Positions 1-8,292 of a stretch of 39,594 nucleotides of DNA are shown here, piece after piece. Where the stretch lies: NCBI GenBank assembly GCA_036374175.1, contig DASUUH010000080.1, positions 1 through 39,594 of the forward strand, in the 5' to 3' direction. The notes below the pieces were generated by a model, which saw nothing but the letters and a program-made list of their open reading frames with translations, was not told the DNA's origin and did no database searches. The first letter of the stretch is position 1; each line of letters starts with the position of its first letter. A program made the position numbers and the translations under genes. Source of the DNA: JASLBX01 sp036374175 (GTDB lineage: Bacteria; Actinomycetota; Actinomycetes; Jiangellales; Jiangellaceae).

Positions 1-806
1 AGCGGGCCGAACACGACCACCAGCGCGCCGGCAGCCACCAGAACCCAAGCGATGTCGCCGGCCGACGCGGTGCCATGCATGAGGTCGCGGACCACCGTGA
101 CAAGCTGACTAACCGGGTTGGCCTCGACGAACGCCTTGAGCCATCCAGGCATGGTGGCGGGGTCCACGAACACGTTGCTGGCGAAGGTCAGCGGGAACTG
201 GACCAGGAAGCTGACCATGGTCACGGAGTTCGGCGAGCGCAGGATGAGCCCGAGCGTCGCCCACATCCACGACAAGCCGAACGCGAAGACGAGGACGAGC
301 CCGATACCGAGCAGTACGCCGGCGAACCCACCCTCCGGGCGGAAACCCATCGCCAGCCCCAGGCCAAGCACCAGCATTGCGGCGAGCAGGTTACGCACGA
401 CATCGCTGAGCAGACCACCAACGACGAGCGCCGGCCGCCAGCCGGGCATCGCCCGAAACCGGTCGAACACGCCCTTGGCGATATCGGTGTTCAGGTTGAC
501 GCCGGCATAGACGGTAATCAGCAGGACGCTCAGGACGAGCGTGCCTGGCAGCAATGTCTGCAGGTACTCGCCGGTCGATCCCGCGAGGGCACCGCCGAAC
601 AGGTACGTGAACATCACGGTGAACAGGATCGGAATGAAGATCGCATCGGCCAGTTGCTCGGGCACGTGCTTGATCTTCAGCAGGGCGCGCCACGCGAATG
701 TCAGTGAAGCCGACAGCGGGGTTGGCTGCGGTGGTCGCGGGCGGGTGGCCAACGCGTCACGGAGGACGTGGCCGGCCGGCGGCTGCGGGGAAAGGCTGGT
801 GGTCAT
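1..806 (-). CDS. ABC-2 type (DrrB-like) exporter permease, C-terminus cut by window edge
   Basis: Membrane subunit of a drug/antibiotic-type ABC exporter that pairs with the ATPase immediately upstream. It starts with ATG at 806, which overlaps the ATPase stop codon (ATGA), so the two are translationally coupled. The 268 codons visible show a cytoplasmic N-terminus and hydrophobic segments. They carry features typical of DrrB-like ABC-2 permeases: FGGALAGS near the first TM pair, GVFDRFRAMP after TM2, and FVDPATMPGWLKAFVEANPVS near the last helices. The frame is open to base 1, so the final residues lie outside the window. The same motifs occur in the second permease at 11852-12667, so the two are paralogues. 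The substrate cannot be read from sequence. Confidence 0.9.
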   Translation of the reverse strand, partial: MTTSLSPQPPAGHVLRDALATRPRPPQPTPLSASLTFAWRALLKIKHVPEQLADAIFIPILFTVMFTYLFGGALAGSTGEYLQTLLPGTLVLSVLLITVYAGVNLNTDIAKGVFDRFRAMPGWRPALVVGGLLSDVVRNLLAAMLVLGLGLAMGFRPEGGFAGVLLGIGLVLVFAFGLSWMWATLGLILRSPNSVTMVSFLVQFPLTFASNVFVDPATMPGWLKAFVEANPVSQLVTVVRDLMHGTASAGDIAWVLVAAGALVVVFGP

Positions 807-1780
807 GCTGGGGTCTCCTGATAATCGTTGGTCGCTGCGGGCTGTCCGGTGAGGGCGAGAAACACCTCGTCGAGGCTGGGTTGGCCGAGGGCGTAAGTGG
901 TCACTTGTATGCCGGCGCGGCTGAGCGCCGAGAGCCCGGCCGCGGCCCGCTCAGGGTCGTCGATCCTGGCGGACAAAGCGGCGTCGTCCGCGTCGGCGTG
1001 GATCGTCGTATCGAGCACCTCGGCCAGCAGCCGGGCGGCGTCGGCCCGCCGCGCCGCGTCGAACAACCGCAGGTGGAGCGTTCCCGCGCCGACTGATGCC
1101 TTCAGCTGGCCAGGGGTGCCCTCCGCGATGATCCGGCCGTGGTCGATAACGGCGATCCGGTCGGCGAGCTGGTCGGCCTCGTCGAGGTATTGAGTTGTGA
1201 GCAGCACGGTGGTGCCTTCGGACACGAGAATCCGGACGATGTCCCAGACCTGGTTGCGGCTGCGTGGGTCCAACCCCGTCGTGGGCTCGTCCAAGAAGAG
1301 CAGATCCGGCGTGACGATGATGCTGGCGGCGATGTCGAGGCGGCGCCGCATGCCGCCCGAAAAGGACTTGACCAGCCCGCCGGCGGCGTCGCCAAGGCCG
1401 AACGCGTCCAGTAGGTCGGCCGCCCGCTGCTTGGCCGTACCGCGCGAGTGGCCGAGCAGCCGAGCGAGGAGGACGAGGTTCTCCAATCCGGTCAGGTCGT
1501 CGTCCACCGACGCGAACTGCCCGGTCAGGCTCATCCGGCCGCGGATGGCGGCGGCCTCCTTGATGATGTCGTGGCCCAGAACCCGCGCACTGCCGTAGTC
1601 GGGCCGGAGCAGCGTCGCAAGGACTCTGATCGTCGTCGTCTTTCCGGCGCCGTTCGGGCCGAGGAAGCCGTAAACCCCGCCGGCCGGCACCGCCAAGTCG
1701 ACCCCGGCGACTGCTTGTTTGTCGCCGAATGTCTTGCCCAGGCCGGCTGCCTCGATCGCGAGGTCTGAGGTGCGGGTCAT
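803..1780 (-). CDS. DrrA-like ABC exporter ATP-binding protein
   Basis: Cytoplasmic ATPase (325 aa) energising the adjacent ABC-2 permease. Walker A is GPNGAGKT at residues 41-48, the ABC signature FSGGMRRR lies near 140, and Walker B LLFLDEP near 160 is followed by TTGLDPRSR. A DrrA-type C-terminal accessory domain of about 90 residues follows, ending in the family-typical LDEVFLALTG. I chose the ATG at 1780 because AAGGAG sits 10 bases upstream; the in-frame ATG at 1798 and longer extensions lack this. The gene runs away from the two-component system at 2052-3889, which suggests the kinase/regulator pair controls the exporter. That link is inferred from gene order. Confidence 0.93.
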   Translation of the reverse strand: MTRTSDLAIEAAGLGKTFGDKQAVAGVDLAVPAGGVYGFLGPNGAGKTTTIRVLATLLRPDYGSARVLGHDIIKEAAAIRGRMSLTGQFASVDDDLTGLENLVLLARLLGHSRGTAKQRAADLLDAFGLGDAAGGLVKSFSGGMRRRLDIAASIIVTPDLLFLDEPTTGLDPRSRNQVWDIVRILVSEGTTVLLTTQYLDEADQLADRIAVIDHGRIIAEGTPGQLKASVGAGTLHLRLFDAARRADAARLLAEVLDTTIHADADDAALSARIDDPERAAAGLSALSRAGIQVTTYALGQPSLDEVFLALTGQPAATNDYQETPA

Positions 1781-1871
1781 CGTTGCTGTCTCCTTCATCA
1801 GAGCGTCATGGTTCTGGACGGCCGCCCCAGTGGCTGCTCGCCCAACTGATCGTGCGTGACCGGGTGGTGCG

Positions 1872-1895
1872 GTGTCGTCATGCGCCGGACGACAC
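1872..1895. promoter_or_regulatory. Inverted repeat in drrA-like/histidine kinase divergent region
   Basis: GTGTCGTC (1872-1879) and GACGACAC (1888-1895) form a perfect 8-bp inverted repeat with an 8-base spacer, about 92 bp upstream of the exporter ATPase start. Placement and symmetry suit a dimeric regulator site. No binding protein is shown. Confidence 0.4.
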
Positions 1896-1971
1896 TTGCC
1901 GGTGCGTGCCGGGTAGTCCGCCGGGACGGTTGTGGGGCGCGGGACGTACACCCGCAGTTGCAGCGACCTGC

Positions 1972-1997
1972 CTCGCTACGCCCCGCGGCGTAGTGAG
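1972..1997. promoter_or_regulatory. Second inverted repeat in the same divergent region
   Basis: CTCGCTACGCC and GGCGTAGTGAG pair over 11 positions with one G.T and a 4-base spacer. It lies 54 bp before the histidine kinase start. It could be an operator or a leader hairpin. Confidence 0.35.
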
Positions 1998-2016
1998 ATG
2001 CACTCCCGATCTACGA

Positions 2017-2033
2017 CGCACCGGAACGGTGCG
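2017..2033. promoter_or_regulatory. Third inverted repeat, just upstream of the histidine kinase
   Basis: CGCACCG-GAA-CGGTGCG is a perfect 7-bp inverted repeat with a 3-base spacer ending 18 bases before the kinase ATG. The position would suit autoregulation by the response regulator or a 5'-UTR hairpin. Confidence 0.35.
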
Positions 2034-2051
2034 GGGCATTACCGTTCAGTC

Positions 2052-3224
2052 ATGGTCGGCCAGCAATCTCAGTGGCGACGTGACGCATTCGACGTCGCGC
2101 TGGCGGTGGGCGTTGCCGTGCTCGTCCTGAGTGACGCCGCACTGGCCGCAAGCTCATCGCCACTGTCCGTTCTCGACTACGCCCTGTTGACGACGGCGGC
2201 GCTCGTCCTGGTCGCCCGGCGACGGGCACCTAGACTCGTTCTGCTCGTGGCCACCGTCTGCGTGGTCTGGTATTTGCTCCGAACCGAGCCGAACGTCATT
2301 CCGGTCACACCGGTGCTGGTGGCGAAGTACACCGCCGTGAGCTTCGGCCACCGGTTCTGGACGATCGGCGTGGTGAGCCCGCTCGTGGCCGGGGCGCTGT
2401 TCGCGAACCTCAGCCGTGGCGGCGGAGCGCTGACCGCTGAGATCGTTACGGACGCGCTGCTACCGCTGGGTTGGTTCACCGCCGCGTACGTGATGGGCGA
2501 GGTGACCCGGCAACGCCAGGCCTACCTGCACGAGGTGGAACAGCGTGCGATCGAGGCCGAGCGAAGCCGTGATGAGGCGGCCCGGCGGCGCGCCACCGAA
2601 GAACGGCTGCGAATCGCGAGGGAACTACACGACTCGCTGACTCACAGCATCTCCGTGATCAAGGTCCAGGCCGGCGTCGCCGACCACTTGGCGAGAAAGC
2701 GAGGCGAGCAGGTACCCGACGCATTGCTGGCGATTCAGGCCGCGAGCAACGACGCGACCCGAGAGCTGCGGGCGACTCTCGAGGTGCTGCGCGAGACAGA
2801 CGGCGACGCCGAGCCCGGCACCGCGGCCGTCAGCGGGCTTGAACAACTCGCGGATCTCATCGAACGATCACAGCTGGCCGGCGTGCCCGCCACCATGGTC
2901 GTGCGCGGTGACGAGCGGGCCTTGCCGCCCGAAGTCGATCGAGCGGCCTACCGAATCGTCCAGGAGGCCCTGACCAACGTGGCCCGCCACGCGGGTCCGA
3001 CGACTGCGACCGTCCAGATCGACTATCGCCCCGACGGGCTCGTCATCCAGGTCGACGACGATGGAACCGCGGCGCCCGGCCCACCGGCGCCGGGTGTTGG
3101 ATTGATGGGCATGCGGGAACGCGTGACGGCGCTCGGTGGACAGTTGCAGGCGGGGCCACGGCCGGCCGGCGGGTTCTCCGTTCGCGCCGAGATCCCGCTG
3201 CCAGCGAAGGCGCCAGTCCAGTGA
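2052..3224 (+). CDS. Sensor histidine kinase, NarL/DesK (HisKA_3) type
   Basis: Membrane sensor kinase (390 aa) of a two-component system. About five hydrophobic segments occupy residues 15-155, followed by a charged coiled-coil linker. The HisKA_3 dimerisation box RELHDSLTHSISV has phospho-accepting His at about residue 193. A HATPase_c domain follows, with ALTNVARHAG (N box), VDDDG (G1) and GVGLMGMRERV (G2). The ATG at 2052 fits family length; an in-frame extension to 1932 crosses the intergenic inverted repeats and is unlikely. The stop overlaps the response regulator GTG (GTGA). No extracellular sensor domain is evident, so the signal may be membrane-associated, as in DesK/LiaS-type kinases (inference). 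Confidence 0.92.
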   Translation: MVGQQSQWRRDAFDVALAVGVAVLVLSDAALAASSSPLSVLDYALLTTAALVLVARRRAPRLVLLVATVCVVWYLLRTEPNVIPVTPVLVAKYTAVSFGHRFWTIGVVSPLVAGALFANLSRGGGALTAEIVTDALLPLGWFTAAYVMGEVTRQRQAYLHEVEQRAIEAERSRDEAARRRATEERLRIARELHDSLTHSISVIKVQAGVADHLARKRGEQVPDALLAIQAASNDATRELRATLEVLRETDGDAEPGTAAVSGLEQLADLIERSQLAGVPATMVVRGDERALPPEVDRAAYRIVQEALTNVARHAGPTTATVQIDYRPDGLVIQVDDDGTAAPGPPAPGVGLMGMRERVTALGGQLQAGPRPAGGFSVRAEIPLPAKAPVQ

Positions 3225-3889
3225 TCACGGTTCTGCTCGCGGACGACCAGCCGCTCATTCGGGCCGGCTTCCGGGCGCTGCTCGATGCCGAAGACGATCT
3301 CCACGTCGTGGCCGAGGCGGCCAACGGACTGGAGGCAACCCGGCTCGCGGTCGAACACGTCCCGGACGTTGCCCTGGTCGACATTCAGATGCCGGTACTG
3401 GATGGGATCGAGGCGACCCGCCAGATCGTTGCCGACCCCCGGCTGGACGGAGTGCACGTGGTGATCCTGACCAACTACGGGTTCGACGAGTACGTGTTCC
3501 TCGCACTGCAGGCCGGAGCCAGCGGGTTTCTCGTCAAGGACACTGAACCGGCCGATCTGCTGCACGGCATTCGTCTTGCGGCCAGGGGCGACGCACTGCT
3601 TGCTCCCGCGATCACGCGTCGGCTCATCGCCGAGTTCGTCGCCCGCCGGCCCGAGCCCGGCGGCGGCGGCAGCCTCGACGCATTGACCAACCGCGAGCGC
3701 GAGGTTGTCGCGCTGGTTGCCCGTGGTCTGAGCAACGACGAGATCGCCGCCCACATGGTCATCAGCCCCACGACCGCCAAGACGCACGTGAGCCGGGCGA
3801 TGACCAAACTGCACGCGCGCGATCGCGCCCAGCTCGTCGTCCTGGCCTACGAGACCGGCCTGGTCACTCCGCGACGCGGCGGCGCCTGA
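3221..3889 (+). CDS. LuxR/NarL-family response regulator
   Basis: Partner of the upstream kinase, with GTG start overlapping its stop. The N-terminal receiver domain has the acidic pair in LLADDQP near residues 8-10, the phosphorylatable Asp54 in ALVDIQMP, and the conserved Lys in FLVKDTEP near 107. The C-terminal LuxR-type helix-turn-helix begins LTNREREVVALVARGLSNDE and continues to SPTTAKTHVSRAMTKL. Length (222 aa) is normal. It probably binds one or more of the inverted repeats between 1872 and 2033 and controls the adjacent DrrAB exporter. The 3' end overlaps the convergent DUF2877 gene by 26 bases. Confidence 0.94.
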   Translation: MITVLLADDQPLIRAGFRALLDAEDDLHVVAEAANGLEATRLAVEHVPDVALVDIQMPVLDGIEATRQIVADPRLDGVHVVILTNYGFDEYVFLALQAGASGFLVKDTEPADLLHGIRLAARGDALLAPAITRRLIAEFVARRPEPGGGGSLDALTNREREVVALVARGLSNDEIAAHMVISPTTAKTHVSRAMTKLHARDRAQLVVLAYETGLVTPRRGGA

Positions 3890-4772
3890 TCCCTCCCGGG
3901 CTCCCTCGGCCACCCCCACTCCTCGGCCACCCCGGCCACCCCCCACTCGAGGAGTGGGTGGCTGTTGACGCACCGAGGAGCAGGCCCTCGACTAGGTCTC
4001 GGCCGGAGGTGTGCCCGATCCGTAGCAGCCGCTCCAAGGCGGGTGCCAGGTCATTCTCAGCGCTCGGCTGTGGGTCCGCGATCACGCGGCACAACTCGGC
4101 GGCCGGCTGGACCAGCGCTCCGCGGGCGGCGTGTTCAGCCAGGTCGGCGGCGAGCGGAGTCGTGGCGCGAGCCTGCCCGACAACTTCTCGGCGCATGCGC
4201 CCAGCCAGCGCCGTCGCGTCCGGCCGCTCCAATGCCGTACCGAAGACCACGAGACCGGCCATCGCACCGGCCAGCAGATCGTCCCCTGCCGGTGTCAGTC
4301 CTGCCCCAAGACCCACTAGGCGTCGCACTGTGCGGGCGAGATCTCCCGTCCCTGCGAGCACCGATGCCAGGGCTTCGCGTCCCGTCCGCAGCCGGTCCGC
4401 CGCCGGGTCAGCGGGATCCGGCCACGCCGGCAGAATGGCGCGCAGCGCGTCCAGCCGGCCGGCAAGAAACACTGCGTCGACTCGGCCGAGCCGAGGCACC
4501 GGATCCCACCAGCGCGCGGCGACCACGCGAACCGGCCCGACCTGCACCCCGCCGTTCCCGACGTGAAGGGCGCTGGTGCTGGCCTGCCGCACCACGAGAG
4601 CAAAGTCGGCGCCGGACAGCGCTATAGCGTTGGGCAGCCGTACCGCCTCGGGACCGACCAGGGCGATGACACGGCCGGCCGTTCGCAGGTAGACGGCCAC
4701 CGGGTAAGACCCGATCAGCTCGGCGGGTGCGGCCGGCCCGTCGAGCAAGGACGAGATGGCGGCGCTAGCCAC
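3864..4772 (-). CDS. DUF2877 family protein (AllH-like)
   Basis: DUF2877 protein, recognised from the glycine-rich block GLGAGLTPAGDDLLAGAMAGL (20-residue core around residue 175) and the C-terminal IGHTSGRDLVEGLLLGA. The family includes AllH, linked with AllF/AllG to oxamate carbamoyltransferase activity in purine (allantoin) catabolism; AllF and AllG homologues are not in this window. It lies downstream of an NCS2 permease and PucR, supporting a nucleobase role. Start is uncertain: GTG 4772 (302 aa) keeps the large inverted repeat at 4785-4821 outside the gene, while ATG 4889 would overlap the permease end. The last ~35 residues are low-complexity G/R/S/P, run through a hairpin and into the convergent response regulator, and look like an abnormal extension. 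Confidence 0.78.
   Translation of the reverse strand: MASAAISSLLDGPAAPAELIGSYPVAVYLRTAGRVIALVGPEAVRLPNAIALSGADFALVVRQASTSALHVGNGGVQVGPVRVVAARWWDPVPRLGRVDAVFLAGRLDALRAILPAWPDPADPAADRLRTGREALASVLAGTGDLARTVRRLVGLGAGLTPAGDDLLAGAMAGLVVFGTALERPDATALAGRMRREVVGQARATTPLAADLAEHAARGALVQPAAELCRVIADPQPSAENDLAPALERLLRIGHTSGRDLVEGLLLGASTATHSSSGGWPGWPRSGGGRGSPGGIRRRRVAE
3942..3958. terminator. Hairpin between convergent response regulator and DUF2877 gene
   Basis: CCCACTC-GAG-GAGTGGG forms a 7-bp stem, extendable outwards with a small bulge (CCAC/GTGG). It lies 53 bases after the response regulator stop but inside the low-complexity 3' end of the opposite gene. There is no T-tract. Confidence 0.4.
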
Positions 4773-4784
4773 CCCTTTGATCTC

Positions 4785-4821
4785 GCGACAATCCACAGCG
4801 TTCGACACTGTGGATTGTCGC
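4785..4821. promoter_or_regulatory. Perfect 14-bp inverted repeat upstream of DUF2877 gene
   Basis: GCGACAATCCACAG (4785-4798) and CTGTGGATTGTCGC (4808-4821) match perfectly around a 9-base spacer, in the gap between the permease stop (4840) and the GTG at 4772. Read on the minus strand there is no T-tract after it, so a regulator site or intercistronic RNA hairpin is more likely than a simple terminator. Confidence 0.5.
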
Positions 4822-4839
4822 AAGATCGGGGTTGTGACG

Positions 4840-6288
4840 TCAGTGGTCGGACGGCTCTGTTTCCTGCCCGGCCTCACCGACCGGACCATGGGTCTCAGAG
4901 ATCCGGGCCAGCCCCCGCTCTTCAGGTGTCCCGGGGATCACGTTGTCCAGGATCAATCCGAGGATCGCTGCCACCGCCATGCCGGTGCTGCCAACCGTGG
5001 TGATCATGTCGGCAAGCCAGTCCGGCTCGAAGGTGAGCTCGACTCCGCTGAAGTACGCCGGCACGGACAGGCCCATGAACAGGATGAACCCGACGATCAG
5101 CATGTTGCGCTGGCTCGTCATGTCCGCCTGCAGCAGGTTGGACAACCCGATCGAGGCGATCAAACCGAACAGCGTGCAGTACAGCCCGCCGACGATCGGC
5201 GACGGGATGGTTGCGATAACAGCGCCGAACTTGGCCACCAGGCCGAGCACGATGAGGATGCCCGCGGCGATGTACACGACGCGCCGGCTGGCGACTTTGG
5301 TCATCGCGACCAAGCCGATGTTCTCGGTGTAGCTGGTCGAGGCGAACCCGCCGAACAGGCCGGTCGTGAAGCAGCCGACACCCTCAGCGCCGATACCCAT
5401 GTTGATCTGGTGCTCAGTCGGGTGGTCCTTGCCGACGGCGCGCGAGATCGCGTGGTAGTCACCGAACGACTCGATCATCGACGCGAGGTAGCCGGCCAAC
5501 GTGGCGAGAATGAATCCCAGCGCGAACTGCGGCCAGCCCCATGGCAGGAAGATGCCACCCTCACCGATGATCAATCCCCGGATCCACGGCGCGTCGGTGA
5601 CGGCGTCGAAGCTGACGTACGCGGGGTTGGACTCGTCAAGGACGCCCGTGACGCTGAAGAGCAGCGCCGCGAGGTACGCCACCACGACGGCGAGCAGGAT
5701 CGGGAAAAGCGAAAAGAACCGCACCCTGGGTGCCACGACGAGCGCGAAACCTAGCGCAGCGACAATTGTCAGTCCGCCGAACCACCAGTTGCCGCCGGCC
5801 TGTGGTGCGCCTACCTGGAACAGCGCCAGGCCGATGAGTGCGATCACCGGACCGATCACGACCGGGCTGATGAACTGGCGGATCTTGCCGAACAGACCGG
5901 TGTAGCCCAGGATCATCTCCAGCACTGCGCCGGCGATGATCGCGCCGGCGATGTACTGCATAGTGACGTCGCCGCCGCGGGCTACGGTCGCCGCGATGAT
6001 TGCGAAGAACGGCCCGAGGAACGAGAACGAGACACCCTGGATGATCGGCAACCGGGTGCCGAACCGGACCTGGATGAAGGTCGCGATACCCGAGCAGATC
6101 ATCACCGAGCTCACCAGAATGGCCAGCTGCTCGGGATTCATCTCCATCGCCGGCCCGAGCAACAGCGGCACCGCCACCGTTGCACCGAACATGGTCAGGA
6201 CATGCTGTAGGCCCAGCCCGATGCTCGGCACCGGCTTGGGAATGTCGTCGAGCCCGTAATGCAGATCGACGGGTTTGGTAGTGCTCAT
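4840..6288 (-). CDS. NCS2 (nucleobase:cation symporter-2) permease, uracil/xanthine type
   Basis: Integral membrane nucleobase transporter of 482 aa, the usual NCS2 length, with about 14 hydrophobic segments. The TM1 QH motif is Gln28-His29 (GLGLQHVLTMFG). TM8 has MIESFGDYHA with its conserved Glu. The NCS2 signature is ENIGLVAMTK at 322-331, fitting (Q/E/P)-N-x-G-x4-T-(R/K/G). The first signature residue is Glu, as in uracil carriers such as UraA/RutG, rather than the Gln usual in xanthine/urate carriers; this favours a pyrimidine substrate but does not prove it. The ATG at 6288 has AGGAGGGG seven bases upstream. It lies between PucR and DUF2877 on the same strand. Confidence 0.93.
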   Translation of the reverse strand: MSTTKPVDLHYGLDDIPKPVPSIGLGLQHVLTMFGATVAVPLLLGPAMEMNPEQLAILVSSVMICSGIATFIQVRFGTRLPIIQGVSFSFLGPFFAIIAATVARGGDVTMQYIAGAIIAGAVLEMILGYTGLFGKIRQFISPVVIGPVIALIGLALFQVGAPQAGGNWWFGGLTIVAALGFALVVAPRVRFFSLFPILLAVVVAYLAALLFSVTGVLDESNPAYVSFDAVTDAPWIRGLIIGEGGIFLPWGWPQFALGFILATLAGYLASMIESFGDYHAISRAVGKDHPTEHQINMGIGAEGVGCFTTGLFGGFASTSYTENIGLVAMTKVASRRVVYIAAGILIVLGLVAKFGAVIATIPSPIVGGLYCTLFGLIASIGLSNLLQADMTSQRNMLIVGFILFMGLSVPAYFSGVELTFEPDWLADMITTVGSTGMAVAAILGLILDNVIPGTPEERGLARISETHGPVGEAGQETEPSDH

Positions 6289-6437
6289 AGACCCCTCCTG
6301 GCTGCCTCTCAGGGCCGGCCGCCTAACGACCGGCGCGTCCGATCCGAAAACGACCCCCGTCGTGTGTGGGGCGGACGCTACCGCTCCGTGTGGCCCGCCG
6401 TCCATCATTACGGGCACCCGCGTTTTCTCCGTCATGT

Positions 6438-6478
6438 AGTGCGACGGCCCAAACTGCGTCGACGCCGGGTGTCGCACT
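6438..6478. terminator. Inverted repeat between pucR-like gene and permease
   Basis: AGTGCGAC (6438-6445) and GTCGCACT (6471-6478) are perfect complements around a 25-base spacer that itself contains the palindrome GCGTCGACGC (6456-6465). It lies 25 bases beyond the PucR stop and about 150 bases before the permease start. It could end pucR transcription or act in permease regulation. The rest of 6289-6502 shows nothing clear. Confidence 0.3.
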
Positions 6479-6502
6479 TGTGAGATACCGGGCAAACCGG
6501 CA

Positions 6503-8137
6503 TCAGGTGACGGGATGGGTCCGGCGCACAGCGGCCAGCCCGAGGACCGCGACGTGCAGTGAAAGACATGCCTCCACCGACTCCAGATCCGTCGAAAGAA
6601 TGCGCTGGATCCGCTCAAGTCGCTGGTAGAACGCCGGCCGGCTCATTCCGACCGCGGCGGCGGCCGCGGACTTGTTCAGCCCGTGGCTCAGGTACGCCGT
6701 CAACGTGGAAAGCAGGTCGGTACCGTGCGTGCTGTCGTACATCAGCAGCGGGCCGAGCTCGTGCTCGACGAAGGTCTGCAGCCGTGGATCGTCCCCCAGT
6801 AGGTACAGCAGACCACGCAGGTGGATGTCGGAGAGTTCGTAGTAGCCCTTGCCAGCCGGTAGGCCAGGCACTGCCAACGTGATCTGCTGTGCCTCCCCCA
6901 GTGACCGGCGCAGGCCGTCGAGCTGGTCGGCGACCGTGCCCACCGCCAACGAGATCTGGACATCTGGCGCAGACTGCCCAACGGCCTGGCGCACCTGGTG
7001 CATCACCCGCTCTAGGACACCTCGAATGTCGCGTTCCTGAAGCGGCAGGGCCAAGACGAGCGCGATCTCCTCGCGTCCCGCCGGTCCGACGAGAGCGGCA
7101 ACGCCGGCTCCGCGGACGGCGGCAGCGATCGTCTCGGCGGCATCGCGCGCCCGGGTGTCCTGCGTGCCGGCGTCGCCCCCGCTCGGAATCACCCGTGCGA
7201 CCGCGCCAATCAGCCGGCGGGACGTGAGTGGGACGCCGAGGGCGGCCGCTCGAGCCGCGGTTTCACTATCGCTCACCGAGTTGCCGGACCGGATGTCGTC
7301 GATGATCGTGCGGTGCGCCATCCGCTCGAGGCCGGCCTGCTCGCGCTCCATCAACCGGTTCATGGCCAGCGCCCCAGCGCCGCGCTCCAGAGCGAGGGTG
7401 TCCAGGGTCGACGGCTCGCCGTCCAGCCGTAGAAAGACCCGTCCCCACTGATCGCCGCGGGCACCTATCGTCGTAACAAGCCACTTGTCCGGCAGCGACG
7501 CCACCTCGGTGGGCCCGGTCAACCGGACGAATCGCGAACGCGCCTCCCAATCGTCGAGCAGGTCGTCCACGGGGTCTCCCGCACTGACGCAGACCAGCAC
7601 CTGGTGGGCGAGGTTCTCCAGCACCACCGGCCGACCGGTGAGGGCGCTGATGTCCGAGACGATCCGCTCGGCAGTGGCGCCTTGCAGGCTCAGCTCGGTG
7701 AACCTGCGATGCACGGTCTCGGCGTCCTGCAGTTGCTTGACCTGAGCGTCCACGATGATGCTGTGCACCGCCTCGGTGATACGCACGAACGGCAACTCAC
7801 GCTCGAGCGCGACCAGCGGCAGGTCACGCCGGCGCGCGGCGGCGACGAGCACGTCCGGCAACGCGGCAAACCGGCGACCGAGCTCGATGATCAGGCCGCT
7901 GGCCTCGGCTTGGGCGAGTTCATCGACATACCGCACCAGGCCGCGCTCGTCACCGGGCAACGCGATGCCGGTAGTCAAGATCAGCTCACCACCTCGGAGC
8001 AGGTGGGCAATGTCAGGCAACTCGCTGACGTGCACCCACCGCACCGGGTTGCTGATCGCATCGTCGCCCGCGAGCAACCGTGGCCGGCCGCGTCTCACCT
8101 CAGGCAGCGCCAGGACCTGACGAACGGTTGGCAGCAC
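6503..8137 (-). CDS. PucR-family transcriptional regulator
   Basis: Cytoplasmic regulator of 544 aa. The N-terminal PucR ligand domain begins LPTVRQVLALPEVRRGRPRL and includes VRWVHVSEL and ELILTTG. A central GAF/GGDEF-like CdaR region follows. The C-terminal helix-turn-helix (PucR/CdaR type) has LTAYLSHGLNKSAAAAAVG then MSRPAFYQRLERIQRIL. PucR proteins commonly control purine, pyrimidine or amino-acid catabolic genes. GTG 8137 is preferred over GTG 8152 because AGGAGG lies five bases before it. It is divergent from the aldehyde dehydrogenase, and the 155-bp gap has a TTACAC-A-GTGTAA palindrome, a good candidate operator for control of both directions. Confidence 0.93.
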   Translation of the reverse strand: MLPTVRQVLALPEVRRGRPRLLAGDDAISNPVRWVHVSELPDIAHLLRGGELILTTGIALPGDERGLVRYVDELAQAEASGLIIELGRRFAALPDVLVAAARRRDLPLVALERELPFVRITEAVHSIIVDAQVKQLQDAETVHRRFTELSLQGATAERIVSDISALTGRPVVLENLAHQVLVCVSAGDPVDDLLDDWEARSRFVRLTGPTEVASLPDKWLVTTIGARGDQWGRVFLRLDGEPSTLDTLALERGAGALAMNRLMEREQAGLERMAHRTIIDDIRSGNSVSDSETAARAAALGVPLTSRRLIGAVARVIPSGGDAGTQDTRARDAAETIAAAVRGAGVAALVGPAGREEIALVLALPLQERDIRGVLERVMHQVRQAVGQSAPDVQISLAVGTVADQLDGLRRSLGEAQQITLAVPGLPAGKGYYELSDIHLRGLLYLLGDDPRLQTFVEHELGPLLMYDSTHGTDLLSTLTAYLSHGLNKSAAAAAVGMSRPAFYQRLERIQRILSTDLESVEACLSLHVAVLGLAAVRRTHPVT

Positions 8138-8211
8138 CCCGACCTCCTGCACAAGGTGTAAACAGCATCGCCCACATTGGCGCCTTCATAGGGCGACTCC
8201 GCGACGTCCGA

Positions 8212-8224
8212 TTACACAGTGTAA
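8212..8224. promoter_or_regulatory. TTACAC-A-GTGTAA palindrome, candidate PucR operator
   Basis: A perfect 6+1+6 palindrome in the pucR/mmsA divergent region. A further GTGTAA half-site lies at 8156-8161, close to the PucR start. Position and symmetry suggest an operator. The binding protein is inferred. Confidence 0.5.
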
Positions 8225-8292
8225 GGACGCAATACCTCACCCTGACGGTCTGCAAGTTGCCCTGAACGGGTCCCGGGCCGCACACTCGATTC

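Noticed and set aside
1781..1951. N-terminal extension of the DrrA-like ATPase
   Set aside because: The extension is not ABC-like, crosses a promoter-type region, and the ATG at 1780 has a good ribosome-binding site.
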